55,608 nucleotides of DNA from Ruminococcus flavefaciens (GCF_900116855.1 NZ_UETD01000012.1:109250-164857); one strand, 5' to 3'; positions 32,277 through 40,132 are shown, counted from the stretch's first letter. The notes: generated by a model not told the origin, from the letters alone. Numbers and translations are program-made.

Positions 32277-33569
32277 ATGATAGATATCAAGCTTATTAGA
32301 ACCAACCCCGAGCTGGTAAAGGAAAACATCAGGAAGAAGTTTCAGGACGAAAAGCTGGAGCTCGTTGATAAGGTAGTTGCTCTCGATGAGGAGTACAGAA
32401 AGACCAAGACAGAGTGCGACAGCCTTCGTAACGTCCGCAAGGTAAGAAGCAAGGAGATCGGCGGATACATGGCTAAGGGCATGAAGGACGAAGCTGAGAA
32501 GGCAAAGGCTGAGGTAACTCAGCTTGGCGACAAGCTTACCGAGATGGAAGCTCTTGAGACAAAGCTTGAGGGCGAGATCAAGGAGATCATGATGGTCATT
32601 CCTAACATCATTGATGACAGTGTTCCGATAGGTAAGGACGACTCCGAGAACGTTGAGGTGGAGAGGTTCGGTGAGCCTGCTGTACCTGATTTTGAGGTTC
32701 CTTATCACGTTGACATTATGGAAAAGGTCAACGGTATCGATATAGACAGCGCAAGAAGCACCAGCGGAAACGGTTTCTATTACCTCAAGGGAGACATCGC
32801 ACAGCTCCAGAGCTGTATCCTCTCTTACGCAAGAGACTTCATGATAGACAAGGGCTTTACATATTACATTCCGCCCTTTATGATAAGAAGTGCAGTCGTT
32901 ACAGGCGTTATGAGCTTCGACGATATGGCTAACATGATGTACAAGATCGAGGGCGAGGACCTTTACCTCATCGGTACCTCCGAGCACTCAATGATCGGTA
33001 AGTTCATCGACACTATCCTTCCCGAGACTGATCTTCCTCAGACTCTCACAAGCTACTCTCCCTGCTTCCGTAAGGAGGTAGGCTCAAAGGGTATCGAGGA
33101 GCGCGGCGTTTACCGTATACATCAGTTTGAGAAGCAGGAAATGGTCGTTGTATGTAAGCCCGAGGAGTCTATGGACTGGTTCCACAAGCTTTACAGCTAT
33201 ACAGTTGAGTTCTTCCGCACACTGGACATTCCCGTCCGCACACTTGAGTGCTGCTCGGGAGACCTTGCAGACCTGAAGGTGAAGTCCATCGACGTAGAGG
33301 CATGGTCGCCCCGTCAGAAGAAGTACTTCGAGGTAGGAAGCTGTTCAAACCTCGGCGATGCACAGGCAAGACGCCTTGGTATCAGAGTCAAGACCGAGGA
33401 CGGAAATAAGTACTTCCCTCATACTCTTAACAATACAGTTGTTGCTCCTCCGAGAATGCTCATCGCATTTGTTGAGAACAACCTCAACGAGGACGGCTCT
33501 ATCCGTATCCCCAAGGCACTCCAGCCATACATGAGAAAGGACCTCATCAAGGTTCCCGAGAAGAAGTGA
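32277..33569 (+). CDS. serS: seryl-tRNA synthetase, divergent type
   Basis: A 430-residue class II synthetase. An N-terminal coiled-coil arm (about residues 30-105) precedes the catalytic core with motif 2 F-R-K-E-V-G-S-K-G and G-S-C-S-N-L-G-D-A-Q-A-R-R. Motif 3 reads H-T-L-N-N-T-V-V-A-P-P-R-M-L-I-A-F, and the serine pocket T-S-E, where the common bacterial enzyme has H-T-L-N-G-S-G-L-A-V-G-R and T-A-E. These features are closer to archaeal/eukaryotic-like SerRS. TAAGGAGA precedes the start; a strong terminator follows. Confidence 0.93.
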   Translation: MIDIKLIRTNPELVKENIRKKFQDEKLELVDKVVALDEEYRKTKTECDSLRNVRKVRSKEIGGYMAKGMKDEAEKAKAEVTQLGDKLTEMEALETKLEGEIKEIMMVIPNIIDDSVPIGKDDSENVEVERFGEPAVPDFEVPYHVDIMEKVNGIDIDSARSTSGNGFYYLKGDIAQLQSCILSYARDFMIDKGFTYYIPPFMIRSAVVTGVMSFDDMANMMYKIEGEDLYLIGTSEHSMIGKFIDTILPETDLPQTLTSYSPCFRKEVGSKGIEERGVYRIHQFEKQEMVVVCKPEESMDWFHKLYSYTVEFFRTLDIPVRTLECCSGDLADLKVKSIDVEAWSPRQKKYFEVGSCSNLGDAQARRLGIRVKTEDGNKYFPHTLNNTVVAPPRMLIAFVENNLNEDGSIRIPKALQPYMRKDLIKVPEKK

Positions 33570-33577
33570 TAATAATG

Positions 33578-33607
33578 AGCGGTACAGTTTTCTGTACCGC
33601 TTTTTTT
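33578..33607 (+). terminator. intrinsic terminator after serS
   Basis: A 10-bp stem AGCGGTACAG/CTGTACCGCT with a TTTT loop, followed by seven T. Confidence 0.92.
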
Positions 33608-33621
33608 GTGGGGCAGGGGAG

Positions 33622-33729
33622 TTACTGGCGGTCGATGTGCTGGTCTCCCCACTTTGCAGCAGTGCAGAGACACATAGTAACAACGCCTACCACCCCGCCG
33701 CACATACTGCCTAAAACGAAACCAAACAT
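33622..33729 (-). CDS. DUF3789-like single-span small membrane protein
   Basis: A 35-residue protein starting M-F-G-F-V-L-G-S-M-C-G-G, with one hydrophobic helix (residues 2-24) and T-M-C-L-C-T-A-A-K after it, the pattern of DUF3789 small proteins. AAAGGAG is well placed before the start. Function unknown; the family is common in clostridia, often in mobile or accessory regions. A second, shorter copy lies directly upstream on the same strand. Confidence 0.7.
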   Translation of the reverse strand: MFGFVLGSMCGGVVGVVTMCLCTAAKWGDQHIDRQ

Positions 33730-33741
33730 GAATTTACTCCT

Positions 33742-33816
33742 TTACTCTCGGTAGCGCACGCTGGCAGCGGAGGCACTCCGCCCACCAAACATACTACCTA
33801 AAACAAAACCAAGCAT
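33742..33816 (-). pseudogene. truncated second DUF3789-like copy
   Basis: A 24-codon ORF whose first 12 codons (M-L-G-F-V-L-G-S-M-F-G-G) nearly repeat the start of the neighbouring 35-residue gene, with an equally good ribosome-binding site. After G-G the sequence turns into R-S-A-S-A-A-S-V-R-Y-R-E and stops, so the membrane helix is lost. The divergent part contains a GGCGGAGTGCC palindrome, which may mark an insertion. A weak promoter-like TTGATT lies about 60 bases upstream. Confidence 0.55.
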
Positions 33817-33920
33817 GAATTACTCCTTTTTTTCAAAAAATTTTCCGCGCACATTTATAGTATGCGCTTTTTTTATCACAATAATCAAAAGCGCTGTTGT
33901 CGTTCTATATTTTTAATATA

Positions 33921-34079
33921 ATAAATCGGAATTTATATTTGTAGGGGACGCCGCCCTCGGCGTCCCGCGAAATTTATTACACGCCCAACGGGACGCCGAG
34001 GGCGGCGTCCCCTACATTAGCTAACGGCTAAGGGCTAAGGGCTCAAATCATAATTTAGCTTTGCTAAATTATGATTTAT
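33921..34079. repeat. MITE-like element B with a REPIN-type inverted REP pair
   Basis: A 159-bp element starting ATAAATCGGAATTTA and ending TAAATTATGATTTAT. Inside, two REP palindromes (GGGACGCCG/CGGCGTCCC) face each other at 33940-33966 and 33990-34016, each with TGTAG/CTACA on the outer side. GGCTAA units and a terminal hairpin (about 34044-34077) follow, as in element A. Confidence 0.82.
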
Positions 34080-34167
34080 GTTAGCATCCATGTCATTTAA
34101 CAGAAGGAGAGGGGAGAGAGTCTGCATATTTTTCTGAAAAGTGGCAATAGTAATATTATACAAAGGC

Positions 34168-34318
34168 AGTGGAAAACAAGCCCCTCCCCTACCGCAGAAT
34201 GCCCGAGAGAGGTACTCCCCTGCCTGAGAATAAGGCTATTTTCCGTGAGAGCTGTTTTGCGGAGCCGTAGACTAAAATATCATATCTTAACAAAATATGA
34301 TGCCGCAGAGAAGTACGG
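34168..34318 (+). other. possible structured RNA or leader
   Basis: A non-coding stretch with long-range complementarity. GGAAAACAAGCC near 34171 can pair with GGCTATTTTCC (34234-34244). TGCGG/CCGCA around an ATCATAT/ATATGAT hairpin occupies 34258-34307, and GCCGTA/TACGGC is an alternative. It lies upstream of the fprA promoter. I do not recognise an RNA family; apart from the DUF3789 pair and element B the rest of 33817-34340 shows nothing clear. Confidence 0.3.
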
Positions 34319-34342
34319 CAGGTACAAGAAAAAACTTTAAAT

Positions 34343-34371
34343 TTGTTGCAAATGCCACTTTTCATTATAAT
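34343..34371 (+). promoter_or_regulatory. fprA operon promoter
   Basis: TTGTTG and TATAAT spaced 17. A second TATAAT lies at 34382-34387. The leader contains a GTGCAG/CTGCAC hairpin near 34400-34417 before the ribosome-binding site. Confidence 0.75.
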
Positions 34372-34445
34372 GTATTTATGTTATAATATTTTTACAGCGT
34401 GCAGGAAAAATCTGCACCTACTTGAAAGAAAAGAGGTAATTTCCA

Positions 34446-35603
34446 ATGAATAACATAACCAACGACATTTACTACATCGGAGTCAATGACCACGAGCTCG
34501 ACCTCTTTGAGGGACAGTATGACGTGCCCAACGGCATGGCTTATAATTCATATATAATTCTTGATGAGAAGATAGCAGTCTGCGATACAGTTGACGGAAA
34601 CTTCACAGACCAGTGGCTCGGCAATATATCTGAGGTGCTCGGTGACCGCAAGCCCGATTACATCATCGTTCACCACATGGAGCCCGACCACTCCGCTAAC
34701 CTGAAGAACTTCCTTGACAAGTATCCCGAGACTGTCGTTGTGGGCAACGCCAAGACATTCACAATGATAGACAACTTCTTCGAGGATATGAACATCGCAA
34801 ACAAGCTGGAGGTCAAGGAGGGGGACAAGCTCAGCCTCGGAAAGCATGAGCTCACATTTGTTTTCGCTCCCATGGTACACTGGCCCGAGGTAATGTTCTC
34901 ATACGACAGCACAGACAAGGTGCTCTTCTCCGCAGACGCCTTCGGTAAGTTCGGCGCTCTTGACGTTGAGGAGGACTGGGCTTGCGAGGCTCGCCGTTAC
35001 TATTTCGGCATCGTTGGCAAGTACGGTATGCAGGTACAGGCTGTTCTCAAAAAGGCAGCTGCTCTCGACATAAAGATGATATGCGCTCTCCACGGCCCCA
35101 TTCTCAAGGAGAACCTTGACTACTATCTGGGACTTTACAACACATGGTCAGGCTACGGAGTTGAGTCCGAGGGCGTGTTCATTGCTTACACTTCCGTATA
35201 CGGCAACACCAAGAAAGCAGCAGAGCTTCTCAAGGATAAGCTGGAAGCCAAGGGCTGCCCCAAGGTAGCTATCGCAGACCTTGCAAGAGAGGACATGGCT
35301 GAGTCAGTTGAGGACGCATTCCGCTACGGCAAGCTGGTCATCGCAACAACTACCTACAACGCAGACATCTTCCCCTTCATGAAGCACTTCATTCTCGACC
35401 TCACCGAGAGAAACTACCAGAACAAGACTATCGGTATCATCGAGAACGGAAGCTGGGCTCCCATGGCTGCAAAGGTAGTAAAGGGAATGTTCGAGAAGTC
35501 CAAGAACATCACATGGACAGACACAACAGTATCTATCAAGTCTGCTTTTAAGGCTGCAAACATTGAGCAGATAGACGCTCTCGCAGAGGAGCTCATGAAA
35601 TAA
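34446..35603 (+). CDS. fprA: FprA-type flavodiiron protein
   Basis: A 385-residue A-type flavoprotein that reduces O2 to water or NO to N2O. The N-terminal metallo-beta-lactamase-like domain has diiron ligands in H-H-M-E-P-D-H-S, H-W-P-E, S-A-D-A-F-G and A-L-H-G-P. The C-terminal flavodoxin domain begins A-Y-T-S-V-Y-G-N-T-K (FMN phosphate loop, about residue 255). The soluble enzyme protects anaerobes from oxygen. It heads an operon with an FTR-like protein, a GNAT acetyltransferase and thioredoxin. Confidence 0.95.
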   Translation: MNNITNDIYYIGVNDHELDLFEGQYDVPNGMAYNSYIILDEKIAVCDTVDGNFTDQWLGNISEVLGDRKPDYIIVHHMEPDHSANLKNFLDKYPETVVVGNAKTFTMIDNFFEDMNIANKLEVKEGDKLSLGKHELTFVFAPMVHWPEVMFSYDSTDKVLFSADAFGKFGALDVEEDWACEARRYYFGIVGKYGMQVQAVLKKAAALDIKMICALHGPILKENLDYYLGLYNTWSGYGVESEGVFIAYTSVYGNTKKAAELLKDKLEAKGCPKVAIADLAREDMAESVEDAFRYGKLVIATTTYNADIFPFMKHFILDLTERNYQNKTIGIIENGSWAPMAAKVVKGMFEKSKNITWTDTTVSIKSAFKAANIEQIDALAEELMK

Positions 35604-35624
35604 AAATACAAGGAGGGACTAAGC

Positions 35625-35828
35625 GTGAAAGTTACACTCAATCCCGACAAAGAAGTAGTGGCAAGAATAAAGGAAGGTCTGAAAATGAAGGACGGCTATT
35701 GCCCCTGCCGTCTGGCAAAGACTCCCGAGAACAAGTGTATGTGCAAGGAGTTCCGCGACCAGATAGCAGACCCCACATTTGAGGGCTTCTGCCACTGTAT
35801 GCTCTATTATAAATCTCTGGAGGATTAA
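35625..35828 (+). CDS. ferredoxin:thioredoxin reductase catalytic-chain-like protein
   Basis: A 67-residue protein with all six cysteines of the FTR catalytic chain in three pairs: C26-P-C28, C38-M-C40 and C56-H-C58. In plant-type FTR these hold a [4Fe-4S] cluster next to the redox disulfide. The spacing between the second and third pairs is longer than in the plant enzyme and the protein is shorter than the usual 110 or so residues. The start is GTG with AGGAGGG. Thioredoxin, its expected substrate, is two genes downstream. Confidence 0.8.
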   Translation: MKVTLNPDKEVVARIKEGLKMKDGYCPCRLAKTPENKCMCKEFRDQIADPTFEGFCHCMLYYKSLED

Positions 35829-35839
35829 GGAGAAATATA

Positions 35840-35899
35840 ATGGATGGCAAAACAGTGGAAGAGGAAGTTCAGCTGGCAGCTCAGCATTTCTCATGGTGA
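35840..35899 (+). CDS. 19-codon upstream ORF before the GNAT gene
   Basis: MDGKTVEEEVQLAAQHFSW followed by TGA, with AAGGAG well placed before its ATG. Its stop overlaps the start region of the acetyltransferase (ATGGTGA, GNAT ATG at 35893), which itself has no ribosome-binding site. It is either a translationally coupled leader or the remnant of a gene. Confidence 0.5.
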   Translation: MDGKTVEEEVQLAAQHFSW

Positions 35900-36339
35900 C
35901 CGTAAGCAGAGTCGTAAAGGACTCACCTATGGCACAGCAGCTCATGAGCTTCGTTGAGAATTGCTCATGGTATGAGGTCAAGGAGCATATCGCGGAAATG
36001 CTCAGGAAGTGGGAGTTCACCGACTGGGAGTGTATGTTTGCCGCAGTTGAGAACGGCGAGATAGTTGGAATGGCTTCAATCATGAAGACGGACTACTATC
36101 CGCTTCCGGAAATATTTCCGTGGATCTCCTGCATCTTCGTAACGGAGAGCTCAAGGGGACGCCGCATAAGCGGCGAGCTTATAAACTCAGCCAATGCTTT
36201 CGCAAAGGAGCTGGGCTTCACAAAGACCTATATACCCACGGAGTATACGGGACTTTATGAGAAATACGGATACACCTATATCCGTGATATAGTGAACTAC
36301 GGCGGCGATACCGACCGCCTGTATGCAAAGGAAATTTGA
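35893..36339 (+). CDS. GNAT family acetyltransferase
   Basis: A 148-residue GNAT enzyme. The fold is indicated by F-A-A-V-E-N-G-E-I-V-G (beta strand), W-I-S-C-I-F-V (strand 4), the acetyl-CoA loop around S-S-R-G-R-R-I-S-G and L-Y-E-K-Y-G-Y near the C-terminus. The substrate is unknown. The ATG at 35893 lacks a Shine-Dalgarno and is best explained by coupling to the short ORF ending at 35899. It lies between FTR-like and thioredoxin genes, so it may be cotranscribed. Confidence 0.8.
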   Translation: MVTVSRVVKDSPMAQQLMSFVENCSWYEVKEHIAEMLRKWEFTDWECMFAAVENGEIVGMASIMKTDYYPLPEIFPWISCIFVTESSRGRRISGELINSANAFAKELGFTKTYIPTEYTGLYEKYGYTYIRDIVNYGGDTDRLYAKEI

Positions 36340-36363
36340 TAACAGATCAGAAGGAGGTCTATT

Positions 36364-36696
36364 ATGAATGAAATAATCATCACAAAGGAAAACTTCGACG
36401 AGGAAGTGCGCAACTATAAGGGTATGCCCATTCTTCTCGACTTCTGGGCAACATGGTGCGGTCCCTGCATGATGCTCTCACCCATAGTTGAGGAGATAGC
36501 CGACGAGCTTGACGGCAGGATAAAGGTCGGCAAGGTAAATGTTGACGAGCAGCCCGAGCTCGCAGCAGCTTTCAGAGTTGAAAGCATCCCCCTTCTGGTA
36601 GTTGTCAAGGACGGCGCTATCGTAAAGCAGGCTGTGGGACTTCGTCCCAAGGAGGACATTTACGATATGCTCGGAGTTTATCCCGACGTGAAGTAA
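36364..36696 (+). CDS. trxA: thioredoxin
   Basis: A 110-residue thioredoxin with the W-C-G-P-C active site (about residues 31-35), the preceding D-F-W-A-T, and the cis-Pro segment V-E-S-I-P-L-L. AGAAGGAGG precedes the ATG. No thioredoxin reductase is nearby; the FTR-like protein may reduce it with ferredoxin electrons. Confidence 0.95.
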   Translation: MNEIIITKENFDEEVRNYKGMPILLDFWATWCGPCMMLSPIVEEIADELDGRIKVGKVNVDEQPELAAAFRVESIPLLVVVKDGAIVKQAVGLRPKEDIYDMLGVYPDVK

Positions 36697-36702
36697 GCCT
36701 GA

Positions 36703-36740
36703 GGGCTCACCGAGAGATCGGTGAGCCCTTAAATTTTTTT
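36703..36740 (+). terminator. intrinsic terminator after trxA
   Basis: An 11-bp stem GGGCTCACCGA/TCGGTGAGCCC with a GAGA loop, then TTAAA and seven T. Confidence 0.9.
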
Positions 36741-36816
36741 CAGACTTTGCACGGAAATGCTCCTCAGCATTGTATATATTAGTGAAGCGACGCTTCTGAC
36801 GGAAAGGAGGAATACC

Positions 36817-37311
36817 ATGAATGATAATTCAGCGCTGTATGCATTCAATAAATTCGGCGATACGATCCTGCGTGCAGCCTTTGCCATGACGGGCAGTTAT
36901 CCCGAGGCAGAGGACATAACACAGGAGGTCTTTCTGACACTCCATGCAAAGCCACAGGATTTTGAGTCTGACGAACATATGAAAGCATGGCTGCTGCGTA
37001 CAGCCATAAACCGCTGCAGGAACCTGAGAAAAAGTGCCCGTATGAGACGGGACACTCCTCTTGACGAGGCTCTGGCAAATACGCTGAGCTGTGAGTTTAC
37101 TCCGAGAGACAACGAGATAAGAGAAAGGATAGCAAAGCTCCCCGAGAGGTATTCATCTGTGATATTCCTCTATTACTATGAGGAGTACAACATCAGAGAG
37201 ATAGCCTCGATACTGGGAAAGAGCGAAAACACCGTCAGCTCACTGCTGCAGCGCGGCAGGAAAAAGCTGAAAACAGAACTGGAAAAGGAGGGCTATATCT
37301 ATGAGACCTAA
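36817..37311 (+). CDS. ECF-type RNA polymerase sigma factor
   Basis: A 164-residue sigma-70 family protein with only regions 2 and 4. Region 2 has D-I-T-Q-E-V-F-L and K-A-W-L-L-R-T-A-I-N-R-C-R-N. Region 4 has L-P-E-R-Y-S-S-V-I-F-L-Y-Y-Y-E and I-A-S-I-L-G-K-S-E-N-T-V-S-S-L-L-Q-R-G-R. AAAGGAGG precedes the start. The next gene, overlapping by 11 bases, encodes a membrane protein that is its likely anti-sigma factor. Confidence 0.92.
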   Translation: MNDNSALYAFNKFGDTILRAAFAMTGSYPEAEDITQEVFLTLHAKPQDFESDEHMKAWLLRTAINRCRNLRKSARMRRDTPLDEALANTLSCEFTPRDNEIRERIAKLPERYSSVIFLYYYEEYNIREIASILGKSENTVSSLLQRGRKKLKTELEKEGYIYET

Positions 37312-39187
37312 CGAATACGATGACCTGCTGAAAAAGATACGCTGCAGCGATGATTTCCGCAGTCGTATGCAGGAAAAGCTGAGCGCCGAGCCTTCCGTGG
37401 AACCCGAGTTTGAGGAGATCATCTCCGACAGGGTCGAGGTCATAACACCCAAGCGCAGATGGGGCAGGATAGCGGCAGCAGCTGCGGCGTTCGTGATAAT
37501 TGGAGGAGCCGCAGGCGGAACAGCCTACCATTTTTCAAAGGTAAACAGCGACAATGTCATTACCGACAAGGACGGAAATAAGTTCGTTGACGACGGCTCA
37601 ATATATGCTGCACTCAGAAAGAACAAGGACAGCTACTTTATGAAGAGTCTGTATGTCAATGGCGGAGAAGTAGTAACAATGTCCTTAGGGGATGAATTTT
37701 ATGATTATATGGACAACAATGAGAGCTCAGAGGTCTCCGAAGACGAATTTAATGACAGCAAGGAAAGCGTGGTATTTTATTTTACTCCCATGGCCGTTGA
37801 CGATGGACAGAACAGCTTTTTACTGTCGGATGAAGATCCGGAGTCATACGATTTCAGGTTTGAGATATACGATAACGGCTGCTATAAATGGAATGAAAAA
37901 ACAGAGGACAGTGAGCGAGTGAGCTATCACCGCTTTGAAAACGGAGAAGATGCATATAATTACTTTTTGTCTATACAGTTATCGGGAGCTATTACCTACG
38001 TTTTAACGAAAACAGAAAATAACTCTCTCATTGATGATCTTATGGGATCAAGAGATATGTACAGCGCATATCTTACAGCCGAAGATGAGAATAATACCCT
38101 GATCTTTCAATCGCTGGAGCTGGATACGAGCAGTTTCTTCAGATATCTTGACGAATATACAGAAAACGATGAAGACAGATTCAAGGAGCTTATGCCGGGC
38201 GAATATCAGCCGGGCGGATGCAGTCTTACCATAGAATTTTATGATGAAGAAAAGGAAAAAACGAACTATTCCTACACAGGGGCAAATCCGACCTATAATT
38301 ATAAATTCAAGCTTTATGATAACAGCTGCTTTATCCTCACATCGAACATAGGCGGAAAGGAAAGAGCTGCATATTATCGCTTTGAAACCCCCGCGTTCAT
38401 TGATATACTTTCCCTTTATGCAGAAGATGATATTGTTGAGCGTTTGAACAAGATGGGCAGAGATGCTTCAAAGACGGAGATACTCAGCGCATTCAATGAA
38501 GATTATAATGGTGAAAGTGCAAAATTCCGCAAGGACAGCGGACAGTTCACAGGGGACACCAATGTCACCGTCAGCGACTTTGATGGACTGAAAGATGAGC
38601 TTGCATCCCTTGAGTGGGTGACCTGTGATGTCAGCGATGAGAATATCTATAAGGACTTCTATATTGCAGGCGCTATTATCGGCAGAAACGGATATATCTA
38701 TTCTCAGAGCGGCGGTACACACTATTTTGCATATAAGCTGAAAAATGACAGTGATATTGAGACTTTCAGGGAGATACTTGACTCTCATTTCACAGAGAAC
38801 AGCGAAGAAACTTCAATATACAGCAAGCTTATAGCTGATAAAGAGAGCTATACTGTTGACCTCAGCGATGACATCAAAAAGAAAGATATTGATAAGGATA
38901 GATTGTTTGAATATCTTGATAATTATGATATGTCGTCAGAAATAGGACCGGGCGAGTTCGTTCCGAGTGATAAGATAATAACTGTATTTTTCAGAAAGAT
39001 CGGTGAAGCAGATAAGAAATATTCTTACGTCGGAGCAAATGAAAAATATGCTTATAAATTAGTGATATACGATTCAGGTGCATTTACATGGACTGAAAAC
39101 GACAACGGCAAATATAAACTTACAATGCACAGTTTTGCTGATGACGGCAAGGTATATCAGGATATTCTGGATATGTTTGCAGAATAA
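37301..39187 (+). CDS. putative anti-sigma factor with three extracellular repeats
   Basis: A 628-residue single-span membrane protein. A cytoplasmic N-terminus of about 50 residues, a membrane helix (about residues 56-78) and a large outside domain. That domain has three related units of about 100 residues, each with an (F/Y)-x-Y-(L/M)-D start, an I-x-F-(Y/F) strand, then Y-x-F/Y-K-L/F-x-I/L-Y-D-(N/S) and a Y/H-R/S-F segment. Units lie near residues 130-230, 285-375 and 530-628. No known domain is recognised. The position after an ECF sigma gene supports the anti-sigma role; the ligand is unknown. Confidence 0.65.
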   Translation: MRPNEYDDLLKKIRCSDDFRSRMQEKLSAEPSVEPEFEEIISDRVEVITPKRRWGRIAAAAAAFVIIGGAAGGTAYHFSKVNSDNVITDKDGNKFVDDGSIYAALRKNKDSYFMKSLYVNGGEVVTMSLGDEFYDYMDNNESSEVSEDEFNDSKESVVFYFTPMAVDDGQNSFLLSDEDPESYDFRFEIYDNGCYKWNEKTEDSERVSYHRFENGEDAYNYFLSIQLSGAITYVLTKTENNSLIDDLMGSRDMYSAYLTAEDENNTLIFQSLELDTSSFFRYLDEYTENDEDRFKELMPGEYQPGGCSLTIEFYDEEKEKTNYSYTGANPTYNYKFKLYDNSCFILTSNIGGKERAAYYRFETPAFIDILSLYAEDDIVERLNKMGRDASKTEILSAFNEDYNGESAKFRKDSGQFTGDTNVTVSDFDGLKDELASLEWVTCDVSDENIYKDFYIAGAIIGRNGYIYSQSGGTHYFAYKLKNDSDIETFREILDSHFTENSEETSIYSKLIADKESYTVDLSDDIKKKDIDKDRLFEYLDNYDMSSEIGPGEFVPSDKIITVFFRKIGEADKKYSYVGANEKYAYKLVIYDSGAFTWTENDNGKYKLTMHSFADDGKVYQDILDMFAE

Positions 39188-39200
39188 CGGCACGCGCATC

Positions 39201-39229
39201 TTGCTATTTTCGTACTTATATGTTATAAG
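39201..39229 (+). promoter_or_regulatory. upstream copy of a duplicated promoter
   Basis: TTGCTA and TATAAG spaced 17. The 17-base spacer is identical to that of the copy at 39295-39323, 94 bp downstream. Confidence 0.6.
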
Positions 39230-39294
39230 CGGGGAGCCCCCGCAGGCTGTTTCGCGGCGAAGTATCATAAAACAGCAGTTTTTCTCCGCGTATC

Positions 39295-39323
39295 TTGATA
39301 TTTTCGTACTTATATGTTATAAT
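39295..39323 (+). promoter_or_regulatory. exonuclease III gene promoter (second copy)
   Basis: TTGATA and a perfect TATAAT, spaced 17. Confidence 0.8.
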
Positions 39324-39332
39324 ATATGAAAG

Positions 39333-39367
39333 TCTCCGCAGTCGGTATGGCTGCGGAGAAATTTTTT
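39333..39367 (+). terminator. terminator-like hairpin at the mRNA 5' end
   Basis: A 9-bp stem TCTCCGCAG/CTGCGGAGA followed by AA and six T. It starts about 10 bases after the -10 box, at the very 5' end of the predicted mRNA, with the xth ribosome-binding site CGGAGG right after it. Confidence 0.7.
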
Positions 39368-39380
39368 CGGAGGTATAACT

Positions 39381-40127
39381 ATGAAGCTCATATCATGGAA
39401 CGTAAACGGCTTTCGTGCTTGTCTGCAAAAGGGCTTTGAGGACTTTTTCAAGGCTGCGGACGCTGATATATTCTGCTTACAGGAAACAAAAATGCAGCCC
39501 GATCAGGCGGACTTCAAGCCCGAGGGCTATCACATATATTTTCACAGCGCTGTAAAGAAGGGCTACTCGGGAACGGCTGTTTTCAGCAAGATAGAGCCGA
39601 TCTCCGTGACCTACGGCATAAACGGCGAGCACCTTGACGAGGGCAGGGTCATCACCTGCGAGTACGAGGACTTTTACTTCGTGTGCTGCTATGTGCCTAA
39701 TGCACAGGACGGTCTCAAGCGCATAGACTACCGCATGGAGTTCGAGGACGCTATGAGAGGCTATCTGTCGGAGCTTGACAAGAAAAAGCCTGTGGTGTAC
39801 TGCGGCGACCTCAACGTTGCACATAACGAGATAGACCTGAAAAATCCCAAGACCAACCGCGGAAACGCAGGCTTCTCCGACGAGGAGCGCGGCAAGTTCA
39901 CGGAGCTTTTAAATGCAGGTTTTACGGACAGCTTCCGTAAGCTCTATCCCGATACCGTTACATATTCATGGTGGTCATACCGCTTCAAAGCCCGTGAGAA
40001 GAACGCAGGCTGGCGTATAGACTATTTTGTGGTGTCGGACAGATTTATGGAGCGCGTAAAGGATTCCGAGATACTCACGGATATAATGGGCAGCGACCAC
40101 TGTCCCATAATGCTTACCATAGAATAA
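39381..40127 (+). CDS. xth: exodeoxyribonuclease III
   Basis: A 248-residue AP endonuclease/3' exonuclease of the EEP fold (ExoA/Xth). Motifs: S-W-N-V-N-G-F-R-A near the start, Q-E-T-K-M-Q (metal Glu), Y-V-P-N-A-Q-D, G-D-L-N-V-A-H (catalytic Asp/Asn) and S-D-H-C-P-I at the C-terminus (catalytic His). It acts in base-excision repair. CGGAGG precedes the ATG, directly after a terminator-like hairpin. Confidence 0.95.
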   Translation: MKLISWNVNGFRACLQKGFEDFFKAADADIFCLQETKMQPDQADFKPEGYHIYFHSAVKKGYSGTAVFSKIEPISVTYGINGEHLDEGRVITCEYEDFYFVCCYVPNAQDGLKRIDYRMEFEDAMRGYLSELDKKKPVVYCGDLNVAHNEIDLKNPKTNRGNAGFSDEERGKFTELLNAGFTDSFRKLYPDTVTYSWWSYRFKAREKNAGWRIDYFVVSDRFMERVKDSEILTDIMGSDHCPIMLTIE

Positions 40128-40132
40128 ACGAA

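Noticed and set aside
34141..34340. tRNA, SRP RNA, RNase P RNA or known riboswitch
   Set aside because: None of the conserved core sequences of these RNAs could be found, so only a generic structured region is reported.
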